Shown here one piece after another: positions 35,001 to 45,150 of a DNA stretch of 64,000 nucleotides. Under the pieces are notes generated by a model, which was not told where the DNA came from, made no database searches, and saw only the letters and a program-made list of their open reading frames with translations. The first letter of the stretch is position 1. Each line of letters begins with the position of its first letter. Source of the stretch: Indolivaga macrotermitis. Its GTDB lineage: Bacteria; Bacteroidota; Bacteroidia; Bacteroidales; Dysgonomonadaceae. Location of the stretch: contig NZ_FQUC01000001.1 in NCBI RefSeq assembly GCF_900128985.1, positions 186,001 to 250,000 on the forward strand, in the 5' to 3' direction. The position numbers and the translations under genes are program-made.

Positions 35001-37618
35001 GGCTGACTATGTTGTCGTTCTCGACAGACAAACGTTCGTATGGCGTAGGAGAAAAAGCAACCGTTGTACTGCCAAAGAGTTCCGACGGACGCGCTTTGAT
35101 CAGCATAGAGAACGGATCGAAGGTATTATCCCGCAATTGGGTGAAGACCAATGCAACTGAGGATACAAAATACACATTTGAGGTTACTGAGGAAATGACT
35201 CCTAATTTCTATGTGTTTGCGACTTTGTTGCAACCTCATGCCCAGACCGACAACGATCTTCCGATACGTATGTACGGAGTGCTGAACATCAGTGTGGATA
35301 ATAAGAATACGATACTGACTCCGGTTATCACAATGCCGGACGAATTACGTCCCGAAAAAGAATTCTCGGTGGAGGTATCAGAAAAGAATAAGAAAAGCAT
35401 GACTTATACCCTTGCTGTGGTAGACGAAGGATTGTTGGATTTAACATCATTCAAAACACCAAATGCGTGGGCCGATTTTTACGCCCGTCAGGCACTCGGT
35501 GTCCGCACATGGGATATGTTCGATATGGTTGTAGGTGCACAGACCGGAAAACTGGGGCCTCTATTGAGCATCGGTGGGGATGAAGCCTTGAAGCCGTCTA
35601 CTAATCCGGTAAACCGTTTTAAACCAATCGTGAAATACCTCGGGCCATTTACCTTGAAGAAAGGCGAAACGCAGAGCCATAAGATCAAACTCGATCCGTA
35701 TGTCGGTTCGGTGCGTGTGATGGTTGTTGCCGGAAATAGCGATGGAGCGTACGGTAACTCCGAAAAGACTGTTCAGGTGAAAAATCCGTTGATGGTATTG
35801 TCGACTTTGCCGCGTGTAGCAGGGCCTGACGAAGAAATACTTCTGCCTGTCAATGTATTTGCGATGGATAAGAAGGTGAAGAACGTCAACATTTCGGTAC
35901 AGGCGTCCAACGGGTTAATGCAGTTTACCGAAGGTACATCCAAATCGATTGCATTTACCGAAGTGGGGGACAAGGTAGTATATTTCAAAGTAAAAGTAGC
36001 GAAGAAGACCGGAGCCGAAAAGATTACAATAAAAGCGACAGGAGGAGGCGAAACCTCTAACGAAACGATAGATATAGAAGTCCGCAACCCCAATCCGGCT
36101 ATTCTGCTGACATCGGAAGCGCTTGTCAGTGCCGGTAATAGTGCCGATTTGAATATCGAAATGGATTATCCCACAGCCGATGACTGGGCAAAACTGGAAG
36201 TGTCGCGTATGCCGAGTGTGGACTTGAGTAAAAATATGTCGTATCTGTTCGATTATCCGTATGGATGTTCGGAACAGGTAACTTCCCGTGCTTTCCCTCT
36301 CTTATATGTAAGTGCATTCAGGAAATTTACAGATAAGGAGAATGAACGCATGAAATATGTGGTAAACGAGGCTATCAAGATTCTGGCATCACGTCAGCTG
36401 GGCGATGGTGGTATTGTTTACTGGCCCGGATCTTCGTATCCTACCGAGTGGGTAACAACTTATGCAGGTCATTTTCTGATAGAAGCGCAGAATAAGGGAT
36501 ATAATGTGCCGGAATCTGTTATCAGTAAATGGAAACAGTTCCAGAAAAAAGCAGCTCAGCGTTGGAACAGGGGAGACCTCTATAATTCTTATTACAAGTA
36601 TTCGATGACCGATTTGCAACAGGCTTACCGCTTGTATACGCTGGCATTGGCGAATCAACCCGAACTGGGAGCTATGAACCGACTGAAGGAGATGAGCGAT
36701 CTGTCTGTACAGGCTCGCTGGAGGCTTGCCGGAGCTTATGCTTTAGCAGGTAAAAAAGAAGCAGCTAATCAGGTCATAAGAAGTGCGAATATGGTTGTCG
36801 ATAATTATTCGGCAAATAATAATACATACGGTAGTCCGGCGCGCGATATGGCGATGATAATGGAGACTAACCTGCTGTTAGGACAAACATCCAAAGCTTT
36901 GTCAATCGCCCCGAAAGTGTCGGAAGAACTGAATTCTTATTACATCTCTACACAGAGTGCGGCTTATGGTCTTATAGCTATGTCGAAACTTGCCGAGAAG
37001 ATGGGTAAAGGTATTATTGCCTTCGACTGGTCGTTGAACGGTGTCCCTCAAAAATCCCAAAGTTCGGGATTGGTTTATCAGGAGTTTCCGATAAAACCAC
37101 AGGAAGCCGTTAATGTGAGTTTCACTAATACGGGCGAAGGGCAGTTGTATGTGCGTTTGGTTGGACGTACGCAACCTTTGGTCGACAAATCGGCTCCGGT
37201 AAATAACGGGCTTAACTTGTATGTGAAGTATGTAGACGAGAATAATAATGAGATAGATGTGAAGTCGCTCCGTCAGGGAACAGAGTTCTATGCCAATGTG
37301 GTTGTACAGAATGTTTCGGGTGAGGCTATCACGGATGTGGCACTGAATCAGATTTTCCCTTCGGGATGGGAAATCTTTAATAACCGGTTGTTTAATTCGG
37401 GAGCCAATAATACATCTTCATTTAATTATCAGGATATACGTGACGATAGAGTGATGACTTTCTTCAACCTCGGATACGGATATTCTACAACTGTGAAGAT
37501 CAGGTTGCAGGCTGCTTATTGCGGACGTTTCTACCTGCCGGCAGTTTCCACCGAAGCTATGTATAGCACACAGACACAAAGCCGTACAAGCGGAATGTGG
37601 GTAGAGGTAGTACAGTAA
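32039..37618 (+). CDS. Bacterial alpha-2-macroglobulin lipoprotein with thioester motif
   Basis: A giant envelope protease trap of 1859 residues. The start at 32039 or 32045 gives a signal peptide and lipobox (LLLVNSC; Cys24 from 32045), whereas the open frame from 31922 has no sensible signal. Macroglobulin beta domains fill residues 40 to about 1100; GERGVWRPGDSIYLTFILDD and YTLAVVDEGLLDLTSF are family landmarks. The thioester motif is intact: GCSEQ with Cys1410, so it should trap proteases covalently, like E. coli YfhM/ECAM and unlike YfaS. The thioester helical domain (about 1370-1650) and a C-terminal domain follow. E. coli-type homologues usually pair with pbpC; no pbpC is next to it here. 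Confidence 0.93.
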   Translation: MAMRKEIVSGFIFLSSLVLLLLVNSCRSEGPRTINPEFARYIAAFTYGTVSSSSSIQIELNQDMPAVELNKEIEDDLFEFSPKIKGKAYWTSSRSIKFVPEPGELKQGEIYDVWFKLDKVLQVEKDFKEFYFYFNVPEQNYSVDLLPYSPTKDNDLTWNTVQGTISFADDAQIADIEKMFKVEGNPNDAKVKVSPTETSGKYLFTIDSLKRTSQDLVYILNVDGSPVGAKKEADKLQINIPGIKQNEFSVVDVRTAYEPTECIRITFSDPLSSNQNIQGLVTPNGVENFSYDIQKNVLKLYLDGSNSASNVNLSIYKELKSAGGKRLDRTYNYDLSVAKNKPDVKLLNAGNILPNSDNLNIPFQAVNLWAVDVSVIKIYENNVLGYLQSNNIGGSEELRRFGRLVAKKRIRLDEDRTLKLGEWNNFYLDLSTLIKQDPGAIYRVLFTFKQEYSLYPCGGMIPQVPQGSELERFDNNSISEDEEAKWDQPYTYYYDESDWSDYDWVERDDPCKKSYYTNRRSDCVVLASNIGMIAKIGSEKKVQVVLTDILTTKPLSGAVVDIYNFQMQRIGSGKTDGDGFVSVPYQGGVPFVIVATNDKEKGYLKVTSNLSLSLSNFDVSGKEIEKGLKGYIYGERGVWRPGDSIYLTFILDDKDNTLPKGHPVSLELFTPTGQLYHKSVNTNGINGFYPFKLATDANAVTGNWRAVIKVGGATFSKTVKIETVKPNRLKIRLNVGEVLDASRGSFSSGLSSQWLHGAPASNLKATVEMSLSYLSNPFKGYESYSFNNPVNKFNSDTYTIFEGRLDASGNASVTAQLPPAVNAPGMLRANFISRVFESGGDASIYTQTVAYSPYPAYIGVKSPAESDYDMLETDKDNMIDIVSLTSDGKPTNRSGINVKVYKVNWSWWWNRNNDDLSSYVNSTSANIVLDQDISTSGGKARVKFRVDYPEWGRYLVLATDKGGHTSGKIIYVDWPSWRGRADKQDASGLTMLSFSTDKRSYGVGEKATVVLPKSSDGRALISIENGSKVLSRNWVKTNATEDTKYTFEVTEEMTPNFYVFATLLQPHAQTDNDLPIRMYGVLNISVDNKNTILTPVITMPDELRPEKEFSVEVSEKNKKSMTYTLAVVDEGLLDLTSFKTPNAWADFYARQALGVRTWDMFDMVVGAQTGKLGPLLSIGGDEALKPSTNPVNRFKPIVKYLGPFTLKKGETQSHKIKLDPYVGSVRVMVVAGNSDGAYGNSEKTVQVKNPLMVLSTLPRVAGPDEEILLPVNVFAMDKKVKNVNISVQASNGLMQFTEGTSKSIAFTEVGDKVVYFKVKVAKKTGAEKITIKATGGGETSNETIDIEVRNPNPAILLTSEALVSAGNSADLNIEMDYPTADDWAKLEVSRMPSVDLSKNMSYLFDYPYGCSEQVTSRAFPLLYVSAFRKFTDKENERMKYVVNEAIKILASRQLGDGGIVYWPGSSYPTEWVTTYAGHFLIEAQNKGYNVPESVISKWKQFQKKAAQRWNRGDLYNSYYKYSMTDLQQAYRLYTLALANQPELGAMNRLKEMSDLSVQARWRLAGAYALAGKKEAANQVIRSANMVVDNYSANNNTYGSPARDMAMIMETNLLLGQTSKALSIAPKVSEELNSYYISTQSAAYGLIAMSKLAEKMGKGIIAFDWSLNGVPQKSQSSGLVYQEFPIKPQEAVNVSFTNTGEGQLYVRLVGRTQPLVDKSAPVNNGLNLYVKYVDENNNEIDVKSLRQGTEFYANVVVQNVSGEAITDVALNQIFPSGWEIFNNRLFNSGANNTSSFNYQDIRDDRVMTFFNLGYGYSTTVKIRLQAAYCGRFYLPAVSTEAMYSTQTQSRTSGMWVEVVQ

Positions 37619-37647
37619 ACAGTAAATAATATAGCGAATCTGTGTAG

Positions 37648-37668
37648 GGGTAGGGCTCTGCTCTACCC
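37648..37668 (+). terminator. Weak hairpin after the macroglobulin gene
   Basis: GGGTAG (37648-37653) pairs with CTACCC (37663-37668) around a 9-nt loop. No T run follows, so termination here is uncertain. Confidence 0.3.
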
Positions 37669-37745
37669 TTGTAACAATAAGCTGCTAATGAGTGCAGAGG
37701 TCGTGAAAGAAAAGTAAAAAATAAAATAACAAAAAATAAAAGATT

Positions 37746-38612
37746 ATGAGAATAATACCAGAATCGGAACTAATCATCAATAGCGATGGCAGTGTTTTTC
37801 ATCTTCATTTGAAACCCGAACAACTTTCGGATAAGATCATAATGATGGGCGATCCTTCGAGAGTGACGCTTACAGCTTCGTTTTTCGATAGTATCGAATG
37901 CGAAGTGGCTAGTAGAGAGTTTCATACCATTACCGGAACATATAAGGGTAAACGTATAACAGCGCTTTCGCATGGTATCGGTCCCGATAATATAGATATT
38001 GTAATCACGGAATTGGATGCATTGGCAAATGTCAATTTCAAAACCCGTGAGGTGAAGAAAGACTTTAAGCAACTGACAATGGTACGGGTAGGTACATCGG
38101 GAGGCTTACAACCTCATTGCCCGATAGGTTCGTATGTAGTATCGGCCAAGTCAATCGGTTTCGATGGTGTCCTGAATTATTACGAAGGACGCAATGCTGT
38201 TTCCGAACTAGGCTTTGAAGAAGCATTCAAAAGACATGTCAACTGGTCGCCACTGCATTGTTCGCCATATGTGGTGAAAGCGGATGAGAGCCTGGTTGAA
38301 CAAATAGGGCATGATATGATAAAAGGAGCGACTATTTCGGCTATCGGTTTTTATGGTCCGCAAGGTCGTTATGTCCGTATGCCTTTAGCCAATCCCGATT
38401 TGAACAGTCGTATCGAGTCGTTCGAATATCAGGGCGATGTTATAACCAACTACGAAATGGAAAGTGCTCCTCTGGCTGGTTTGGGTAAACTGATGGGACA
38501 CCGTGCAATGACTGTTTGCTCTATCATTGCTAACCGTCTGGCAGGAGAATCCAACTCTAATTATAAAGGTTCGATCGAAGATCTGCTGAAAACCGTATTA
38601 GACCGTATTTAA
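37746..38612 (+). CDS. Nucleoside phosphorylase, uridine-phosphorylase-like
   Basis: A 288-residue PNP/UDP phosphorylase superfamily enzyme. KIIMMGDPSRVTL near residue 30 (phosphate site), VRVGTSGGLQPHCPIGSYVV in the middle, and NYEMESAPLAGLG (nucleoside site with Met-Glu-Ser) are conserved. The length suits a hexameric uridine-phosphorylase-type member, but the MESAPL variant and an uncharacteristic middle leave purine specificity open. It is one of two nucleoside phosphorylases in the window, the other being the trimeric punA. It is a single gene, with the GTGACA repeat element downstream. Confidence 0.88.
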   Translation: MRIIPESELIINSDGSVFHLHLKPEQLSDKIIMMGDPSRVTLTASFFDSIECEVASREFHTITGTYKGKRITALSHGIGPDNIDIVITELDALANVNFKTREVKKDFKQLTMVRVGTSGGLQPHCPIGSYVVSAKSIGFDGVLNYYEGRNAVSELGFEEAFKRHVNWSPLHCSPYVVKADESLVEQIGHDMIKGATISAIGFYGPQGRYVRMPLANPDLNSRIESFEYQGDVITNYEMESAPLAGLGKLMGHRAMTVCSIIANRLAGESNSNYKGSIEDLLKTVLDRI

Positions 38613-38715
38613 TAAAATAATTATCTATATAGAAAGGCTGGTACTATATAAAAGTAAATATAGGATGAGCCGGATTTCTGAACGGATAGGACAAAAAATA
38701 AAAATAGAAAAAATC

Positions 38716-38796
38716 TGTCACCTTTGTCACCTTTTACTCGTTTATCGATTGATAATAAGAATTGTAACAGGGTGATAAAGGTGACACCAAAGTGAC
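38716..38796. repeat. Structured GTGACA repeat element, copy A
   Basis: Left arm TGTCACCTTTGTCACC (38716-38731) pairs with GGTGATAAAGGTGACA (38771-38786) over 16 bp with one G-U. Inside, TTAC pairs with GTAA, and TTATC-N4-GATAA forms an inner hairpin at 38742-38755. A further GTGACA lies at 38792-38797. The same building blocks occur at 52702-52814. It lies between the phosphorylase gene and the SanA-like gene. Confidence 0.75.
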
Positions 38797-38899
38797 AAAG
38801 ATCACACATTGCATGTACACTTTTGTATACTTTTTGTAGTAGTTTGTAACTGTAGTAAGAATATAAAAGTTGTTTAGGGATAGATACAGGTATAAATTG

Positions 38900-39562
38900 A
38901 TGGAAAAGGGAAAGAAGAGAAAGGTTATAAAGTGGTCGATTGTGAGTTTTGTAATCTTTGCTCTGTTTGTAATAGGGGTACTGGTTTATGCAAATTGGGA
39001 GATACCACGTTCAACACGTGGCTATGTGTATGATAATACGAATAATATACCCAAACAAAAAACAGCCTTGGTATTAGGTGCCTCAAAATATATCAGGGGC
39101 GGATATCCCAACCCTTATTTCACATACCGTATACAGGCGGCAAAGGCTTTATATGATGCCGGCAAAGTAGAAGCTTTCGTTATGAGCGGCGACAATGGGC
39201 ACGAAACATACAACGAGCCCGAGGATATGAAAGATGCTCTGGTGAAGTTAGGAGTGCCTGATAGTATTATCTATCTCGATTATGCCGGTTTCAGAACGCT
39301 GGATTCGGTTGTGCGAATGAAAGAGATATTCGGTCAGGATTCGTTTATTGTTGTATCACAACGTTTTCATAACGAACGGGCTGTTTTCCTTGCACAACAT
39401 TATGGACTTACCGTCTACGGATATAATGCCAAGGATGTAGGTTTGGGTAGAGTCTCATACAAAACTATTTTAAGAGAAAAATTTGCCCGGGTGAAAGTCT
39501 TTCTTGATATTCTCCTGAATAAGCAGCCCCGTTTTCTGGGGGAGCCGGTTGAGATATCATAA
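38900..39562 (+). CDS. SanA-like ElyC/SanA/YdcF family envelope protein
   Basis: A 220-residue protein with one N-terminal membrane helix (IKWSIVSFVIFALFVIGVLVYA) and a DUF218 domain: KTALVLGASKYIRGGYPNPYFTYRIQAAKALYDAG, SGDNGHETYNEPEDMKDAL, and VVSQRFHNERAVFLAQHYG. The ATG at 38900 is chosen over a non-ATG frame opening at 38870. E. coli SanA affects envelope permeability to vancomycin at high temperature; the chemistry of the family is unclear. It precedes the GyrI-like gene by 92 nt and may belong to the same transcript. Confidence 0.88.
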   Translation: MEKGKKRKVIKWSIVSFVIFALFVIGVLVYANWEIPRSTRGYVYDNTNNIPKQKTALVLGASKYIRGGYPNPYFTYRIQAAKALYDAGKVEAFVMSGDNGHETYNEPEDMKDALVKLGVPDSIIYLDYAGFRTLDSVVRMKEIFGQDSFIVVSQRFHNERAVFLAQHYGLTVYGYNAKDVGLGRVSYKTILREKFARVKVFLDILLNKQPRFLGEPVEIS

Positions 39563-39654
39563 AGGCGGCAGGGTGAAAACTGTATTTTGATTTTGTTAAG
39601 GGTTAATGTTGCTCAGAGAATTGCGCTTCTGAGTACGATAAAAAAGAGGAAAAC

Positions 39655-40224
39655 ATGACTGGAAGCAAGAAGAAGATTGTTATAGGTGCAATTATCGGAG
39701 GATCTATTGCACTAAGCGGATTGCTTGGGTACTGGTATTACGGAGGTTTCTCGCCGGTGCAAATACAAGAGAAAATGAACGGGGGAGAGATTGTGGTCTA
39801 CGAAAAAGTATCGGGCGATTACTCGCAGGCAGGAACTGTTTCGAACAGGATGTATTACACTTTGTTATTGAATGATACGCTGACAACAAGTAAAGGTTTC
39901 GGAGTGTTTTACGACGATCCTCAGAAAGTACACAAAAGTAAACTCAGGTCTGATGTAGGCTGTATTATCGAAGGAATGGATAGCCTGAAAGTAGAACGCT
40001 TGAAAAAGAAATATCAGGTAAAAGTACTTCCTCATAAAGAATACGCGGTTGTTGAATTCCCTTTCGAAGGGCATTTGTCGATATTAATGGGACTGAACAG
40101 GGTTCATCCTGCGATAGATAAGTATTTCGAAGAAAAAGGATACAGCCCGGACAGTCCGGTAACTGAGATATATGATATGAAAAATGAGAAGATAATTTAC
40201 CGAAAAGAGATTGCCCGGAAGTGA
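39655..40224 (+). CDS. Membrane-anchored GyrI-like domain protein
   Basis: A 189-residue protein with one N-terminal membrane helix (IVIGAIIGGSIALSGLLGYWYY) and a GyrI-like small-molecule-binding domain from about residue 40. GEIVVYEKVSGDYSQAG and GFGVFYDDPQKVHKSKLRSDVGC are typical of this domain, also found in eukaryotic TEX264. GyrI-like domains bind hydrophobic or amphipathic ligands. The topology suggests the domain lies in the periplasm or faces the cytosol with a single anchor. Its stop overlaps the GTG start of the DUF4269 gene (GTGA), so translation is probably coupled. Confidence 0.75.
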   Translation: MTGSKKKIVIGAIIGGSIALSGLLGYWYYGGFSPVQIQEKMNGGEIVVYEKVSGDYSQAGTVSNRMYYTLLLNDTLTTSKGFGVFYDDPQKVHKSKLRSDVGCIIEGMDSLKVERLKKKYQVKVLPHKEYAVVEFPFEGHLSILMGLNRVHPAIDKYFEEKGYSPDSPVTEIYDMKNEKIIYRKEIARK

Positions 40225-40790
40225 ATAACAATAGTCTGTTTACCAATAATATCGAATACCTGCAAAAGGGAGGTGCATTTCAGCAATATTGCTATAAGAC
40301 GCTTATCTCTTTGAATATATTGAACGATCTTTCGGCTTACGAACCGGTTCTTGTAGGTACTATTCCTATCGGTCTGAATATCGAAGGGAGTGATGCTGAT
40401 ATTGCTTGCTGTTCAGATGAGTTAGACGCATTCAAAGAGTTTATCATTCTCAAATATGGGAGTTTACCCGGTTTCTCCGATAGACTGACGGAAAAGGTTT
40501 ATGTTGCATCTTTTCAGTATAATAGCCTCCCTATCGAGATATATGCTGAAAATAGGAGGGCTATAGAACAGAACGGATACAGGCATATGTTGGTGGAATG
40601 GAGGTTGCTCAATCTCGCCGGAGAGAAGTTCAGGGAAGAGATTATCCGGTTAAAAAGAGAGGGCTATAAAACAGAACCTGCTTTCGGGCGACTGCTGCAT
40701 TTGGACGAACCTTATAGCCAATTGCTGCTGTTTTCGGATAAGGCGGATTCGGATCTGCTAAAGTTGATACCGTCGAAATACCGTTTATGA
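40221..40790 (+). CDS. DUF4269 protein, nucleotidyltransferase-like
   Basis: A 189-residue cytosolic protein matching DUF4269. LVGTIPIGLNIEGSDADIACC fits a nucleotidyltransferase G-[ST]-x(n)-D-x-D active site; the domain closes with a helical part. The reaction and substrate are unknown. It starts with GTG inside the last codons of the GyrI-like gene and ends overlapping the ATG of the next gene by 4 nt. The three genes at 39655-41602 therefore form one tightly coupled unit. Confidence 0.78.
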   Translation: MNNNSLFTNNIEYLQKGGAFQQYCYKTLISLNILNDLSAYEPVLVGTIPIGLNIEGSDADIACCSDELDAFKEFIILKYGSLPGFSDRLTEKVYVASFQYNSLPIEIYAENRRAIEQNGYRHMLVEWRLLNLAGEKFREEIIRLKREGYKTEPAFGRLLHLDEPYSQLLLFSDKADSDLLKLIPSKYRL

Positions 40791-41602
40791 GAAAACTATT
40801 CTTTATTATCTGTTTCATTATATCAGTAAGTCAGGCTAAAGCTACGGTCTGTGTAGACCGTACATTTAAAGAGGAACACCTAAATCTGTATTTGTGCCAG
40901 AATTATTCCTCCTTTAGAGAAACGTTAGGATTACTGTATCAAGCCCGTGCAAAAGTACTGAATGACTATATTGCGGAAAAGATATCAAGAGGAGAATTGA
41001 AAGAAAAGCGCTTCGAAATTGCCATATATGACCAGAATACCACTAGTCCGAGAATGGAAATATCACAGGGGCAAAACGGTTATTTTGTTGATGTTTCGGG
41101 TTATCTGTCATTGGATGAATTAATAGCTCTTGTCGACTATTTTGCATCATCTGAGTGGAAACCCTTGTTTACACCTTCTTATGAAGAATCCGATTATTCC
41201 GAAAGATCAATCCGTATAAAGGAACGCTTTTTCGAGAAGTACAAACCCCGAAACCGGCAAGAGACAGATCCGGTCGAAGTTTGGTCGTCAGGTGATATTA
41301 AACTTATATATTCATCAGATCAACTTTCTTACTTTTGGGACAATACAAAACTGAATACAGATACTGATACAAATCTGCCTGTACAGATCAAAGATCGCTA
41401 TATATTCTTCTCAAATAGCCGGATTGTGGTTTACACCGATAAAAAAGTTATCAAAACATTGGATATATCTGATTCTTCCTTCAGCGAAGATCTTACTGTC
41501 GAGCCCTATGATAATTGGGTAAATATCGGTTGGAGTGCCGACAATTGGTTGTACAGTTATTCTTATGATAAGAACCGTTTTTATAAACTGGAAACGAAAT
41601 AG
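40787..41602 (+). CDS. Secreted protein, unknown function
   Basis: A 271-residue protein with a signal peptide (MRKLFFIICFIISVSQAKA). The mature part starts with a Cys-containing stretch and has a charged middle (residues 130-170) and a beta-rich end with many Tyr and Trp (DNWVNIGWSADNWLYSYSYD). I recognise no family. It starts in the stop of the DUF4269 gene (ATGA), so it belongs to the same transcript as the GyrI-like and DUF4269 genes. An envelope stress or signal role is possible but not shown. Confidence 0.75.
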   Translation: MRKLFFIICFIISVSQAKATVCVDRTFKEEHLNLYLCQNYSSFRETLGLLYQARAKVLNDYIAEKISRGELKEKRFEIAIYDQNTTSPRMEISQGQNGYFVDVSGYLSLDELIALVDYFASSEWKPLFTPSYEESDYSERSIRIKERFFEKYKPRNRQETDPVEVWSSGDIKLIYSSDQLSYFWDNTKLNTDTDTNLPVQIKDRYIFFSNSRIVVYTDKKVIKTLDISDSSFSEDLTVEPYDNWVNIGWSADNWLYSYSYDKNRFYKLETK

Positions 41603-41673
41603 TCTGCAATCGTTTGCATAAGTTTTACCTAAGATGGCAGGATAGCTGTAAAGTTTACAGAACTTATTATCCC

Positions 41674-41681
41674 TATTTTTG
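41674..41681 (+). promoter_or_regulatory. Possible -7 element of the GH13 gene
   Basis: TATTTTTG fits TAnnTTTG, 74 nt before the GH13 start. No TTG at the expected distance; weak. Confidence 0.3.
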
Positions 41682-41743
41682 TTAAATATCAAATAATCAT
41701 TTATCTATATGATGAGGGTGCATATGTATCCGCATTACAGTAA

Positions 41744-43600
<1,857 letters not shown>

Positions 43601-43627
43601 GATCCAAGTACAGTTTATTATAAGACT

Positions 43628-43668
43628 AGGCAGAATGATATTGAAGCGATTCAATACATTCTGCCTTT
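43628..43668. terminator. Long hairpin at the GH13/fumC convergence
   Basis: A 17-bp stem with one bulged A: outer arms AGGCAGAATG (43628-43637) and CATTCTGCCT (43657-43666), inner arms TATTGAA (43639-43645) and TTCAATA (43650-43656), loop GCGA. It probably serves both genes. Confidence 0.75.
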
Positions 43669-43693
43669 GATCTTGTTAAGGAGTACTTTATCC

Positions 43694-45088
43694 TTATTTC
43701 AAACTGCCGGTCATGTCTTCGGGTTTTACCCATTGATCAAATTCTTCCGCAGTGAGGAATCCCGATTTTACAGCTTCTTCTTTCAATGTCGTTCCATTCT
43801 TATGTGCAGCTTTCGCTATTTTAGCAGACTTTTCGTACCCGATGTGAGTATTCAATGCTGTGACTAACATTAACGAATTGTCGACAAGCTCTTTGATGCG
43901 TTGACGATTAGGTTCGATTCCCGATACGCAATGATCCGTAAACGAAATACAGGCATCAGCTAATAGCTGGGCCGATTGCAGGAAGTTAGCTGCAATAACG
44001 GGCTTGAAAACGTTAAGCTCGTAATTTCCGTTTGCTCCGGCAAATGTTATGGTAGTATTATTCCCCATAACCTGAGTACAGACCATTGTCATTGCTTCGT
44101 TCTGGGTCGGGTTTACTTTTCCCGGCATAATAGACGAACCCGGTTCGTTTTCGGGCAGAAGCAATTCTCCGATACCCGATCTTGGGCCGGAACCCAAAAG
44201 CCTGATATCCTGAGCTATTTTAAACAGGGCTACAGCCATTTGGTTTAAAGCCCCATGAGTCGATACAACAGCATCATGAGAAGCTAATGCTTCGAATTTG
44301 TTAGGCGCAGTGACGAAAGGCAAGCCCGTGAAAGAGGAAATATGCTCTGCGACTTTAGTATCATATCCTTTAGGCGTATTAAGTCCTGTTCCTACTGCCG
44401 TTCCCCCCAAAGCCAGTTCCGATAAATGTGGCAAAGTCGATTTTATAGCGTCAATGGCATACTGTACCTGTATTGCATATCCTGAGAACTCTTGTCCTAA
44501 TGTAAGTGGTGTAGCATCCTGTAAGTGTGTCCTTCCTATTTTTACTATATCTTTAAACTGTCCGGCCTTATCGGCTAATGCTTTTTGTAGTTTTTCGGCG
44601 GCAGGTATCGTATGTTCCACTACAGCCTTATATGCGGCAATGTGTAAAGCGGTAGGAAAGGTGTCATTTGACGATTGCGATTTATTAACATCGTCATTGG
44701 GGTGCACAGGGCTTTTTTCGCCTAGCTGACCTCCACTCAGAACCAATGCCCTGTTCGATATAACTTCATTTACATTCATATTCGATTGAGTACCCGATCC
44801 GGTTTGCCAGATAACCAAAGGAAACTGGTCATCCAATTTACCTGCCAGTATTTCGTCACAGGCTTGTGCGATTAAGTCTCTCTTTTCGGCAGGAAGTACA
44901 CCCAGTTCGGCATTCGTGTATGCTGCGGCTTTTTTAAGATAAGCAAAAGCATATATAATAGGCTTAGGCATAGATGCTTCAGGTCCTATCTTGAAATTGT
45001 TCCGTGATCTTTCGGTTTGAGCTCCCCAATATTTGTCGGCAGGTACATTTACGTCGCCCATTGTGTCTTTTTCAATACGATATTTCAT
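43694..45088 (-). CDS. fumC: Class II fumarate hydratase
   Basis: A 464-residue oxygen-stable, iron-free fumarase of the aspartase/fumarase superfamily. The N-terminus has [18 protein letters not shown]. The substrate and catalytic loops are [31 protein letters not shown] and the signature [17 protein letters not shown]. It interconverts fumarate and malate in the reductive branch to succinate and propionate. It lies 62 nt after the CoA-transferase gene, with no terminator in between, so the two may share a transcript; both act on C4 acids of that branch. Confidence 0.96.
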   Translation of the reverse strand: MKYRIEKDTMGDVNVPADKYWGAQTERSRNNFKIGPEASMPKPIIYAFAYLKKAAAYTNAELGVLPAEKRDLIAQACDEILAGKLDDQFPLVIWQTGSGTQSNMNVNEVISNRALVLSGGQLGEKSPVHPNDDVNKSQSSNDTFPTALHIAAYKAVVEHTIPAAEKLQKALADKAGQFKDIVKIGRTHLQDATPLTLGQEFSGYAIQVQYAIDAIKSTLPHLSELALGGTAVGTGLNTPKGYDTKVAEHISSFTGLPFVTAPNKFEALASHDAVVSTHGALNQMAVALFKIAQDIRLLGSGPRSGIGELLLPENEPGSSIMPGKVNPTQNEAMTMVCTQVMGNNTTITFAGANGNYELNVFKPVIAANFLQSAQLLADACISFTDHCVSGIEPNRQRIKELVDNSLMLVTALNTHIGYEKSAKIAKAAHKNGTTLKEEAVKSGFLTAEEFDQWVKPEDMTGSLK

Positions 45089-45150
45089 ATACGATTCATT
45101 TATAAATTTATACTTATAAAGTTCATCATTAATATATGAATGTACAATAC

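Noticed and set aside
38900-39562. SanA-like gene as a vancomycin-resistance determinant
   Set aside because: The name comes from an indirect permeability effect in E. coli; the family has no proven resistance chemistry.
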